Source: an uncultured Erysipelotrichaceae bacterium (GTDB taxonomy: Bacteria > Bacillota_I > Bacilli_A > RF39 > UBA660). Taken from it: a stretch of DNA of 5,451 nt. The notes beneath the pieces are model-generated. The model saw nothing but the letters and a program-made list of their open reading frames with translations. It was not told where the DNA came from and did no database searches. The DNA is taken from the NCBI GenBank assembly GCA_902797275.1, contig CADBSI010000057.1, positions 1 through 5,451 of the forward strand. Direction: 5' to 3'. Below, one piece after another: positions 5,013 through 5,451 of this stretch. The stretch's first letter is position 1. Each line of letters begins with the position of its first letter. The position numbers and the translations under genes are program-made.

Positions 5013-5451
5013 CTAATCTTCATCATGTAATGATAGACCCATATCTTTGATCTTATCTAATACTTCTTTTAAAGATTTTTTACCTAAATTACGAATTTTA
5101 GTAAAATCACTTTGTTTTTTATCTACTAAGTCTTTTAATGTCTTAATATTAGCTCTTTTTAAACAATTGAATGTTCTAACAGAAAAATCTAAATCTTCAA
5201 TTAAAGTTTCTAATTCTTTAGATTTACTATCTTCAGTTTTTTCAATCATTAAACCAGTTAAATCTGTAATATTTGCAAGATCAACTAGAATATTGAAATG
5301 AGAAACTAAAATTTTAGCAGCTATTGCAATAGCTTCTTCAGGTTTAATACTTCCGTTAGTCCATACATTTAAAATTAATTTATCATAATTTTCATTTTGT
5401 CCAACACGAGCATTATCAACTTCATATGATACTCTTTCAATTGGTGAATAA
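5013..5451 (-). CDS. rpoA: RNA polymerase alpha subunit, C-terminal 145 residues (5' end outside window)
   Basis: The frame stays open to the right edge, so the N-terminal half lies outside; the Met codon at 5249 is internal, in the linker. Visible residues 1-60 are the end of the alpha N-terminal assembly domain (start YSPIERVSYEVDNARVGQ, then Asn-Tyr-Asp-Lys-Leu and SIKPEEA at 34-40). A charged linker (about 66-82) follows. The C-terminal domain (about 84-142) carries VRTFNCLKRA (91-100) and NLGKKSL (121-127); the Arg and Asn of the first and the Gly, Lys and Ser of the second correspond to the E. coli 265 determinant that contacts UP-element DNA and activators. It assembles beta and beta' into RNA polymerase. 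The downstream neighbour is rplQ, as in most bacteria. Confidence 0.98.
   Translation of the reverse strand, partial: YSPIERVSYEVDNARVGQNENYDKLILNVWTNGSIKPEEAIAIAAKILVSHFNILVDLANITDLTGLMIEKTEDSKSKELETLIEDLDFSVRTFNCLKRANIKTLKDLVDKKQSDFTKIRNLGKKSLKEVLDKIKDMGLSLHDED

Noticed and set aside
5047..5301. Plus-strand open frame opposite rpoA
   Set aside because: It lies entirely within the unmistakable alpha-subunit coding sequence on the other strand.

Overview
The window is low-GC chromosomal DNA, most likely from a member of the Bacillota related to Bacilli (the clostridial or Mollicutes-like gut lineages are also possible). The support is strong AT bias, near-consensus Shine-Dalgarno sites (AGGAGG), U-rich intrinsic terminators, the rpoA-rplQ gene pair, a Bacillus-type CCA-adding enzyme, an HU protein, and two proteins resembling the B and C subunits of GerA-type spore germinant receptors. 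If that last reading is right, the organism or a recent ancestor formed endospores. All nine genes stop with TAA or TAG and the few Trp codons are TGG, so the standard bacterial code fits.

Layout, left to right. Positions 2-1352 (+ strand) hold the 3' end of a Ger(x)C-like gene overlapping by 14 nt a GerAB-like membrane permease gene. They are much more AT-rich than the rest, and their usual GerA-subunit partner would lie upstream of the window. A minus-strand block converges on them: a small membrane-anchored protein of unknown function (1345-1797) downstream of cca (1841-2941), which in turn lies downstream of the HU gene (3005-3277). A clear terminator sits between HU and cca. Next on the minus strand is a six-helix membrane protein resembling the VUT/YhhQ queuosine-precursor transporters, with an unusual lysine-rich tail (3387-4193). 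A divergent promoter region (4205-4288) separates it from a small plus-strand three-helix membrane protein (4311-4619). That gene ends in a UUCG-loop terminator, back to back with the terminator of the minus-strand rpoA-rplQ operon, whose end (rplQ and the 3' part of rpoA) fills the window to its right edge.

Most of the window is housekeeping: transcription (RNA polymerase alpha), translation (bL17, tRNA 3'-end maturation) and nucleoid structure (HU). The less ordinary parts are the compact, divergent germinant-receptor genes, the VUT-like protein with its polybasic tail, two unclassified membrane proteins, a pair of identical 10-bp palindromes one helical turn apart at a promoter, and stop codons embedded in all three terminator stems. 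I found no mobile element, CRISPR array, tRNA, rRNA or recognisable riboswitch, and no gene-free stretch longer than about 120 bases. I see no convincing evidence of a wholly new system.
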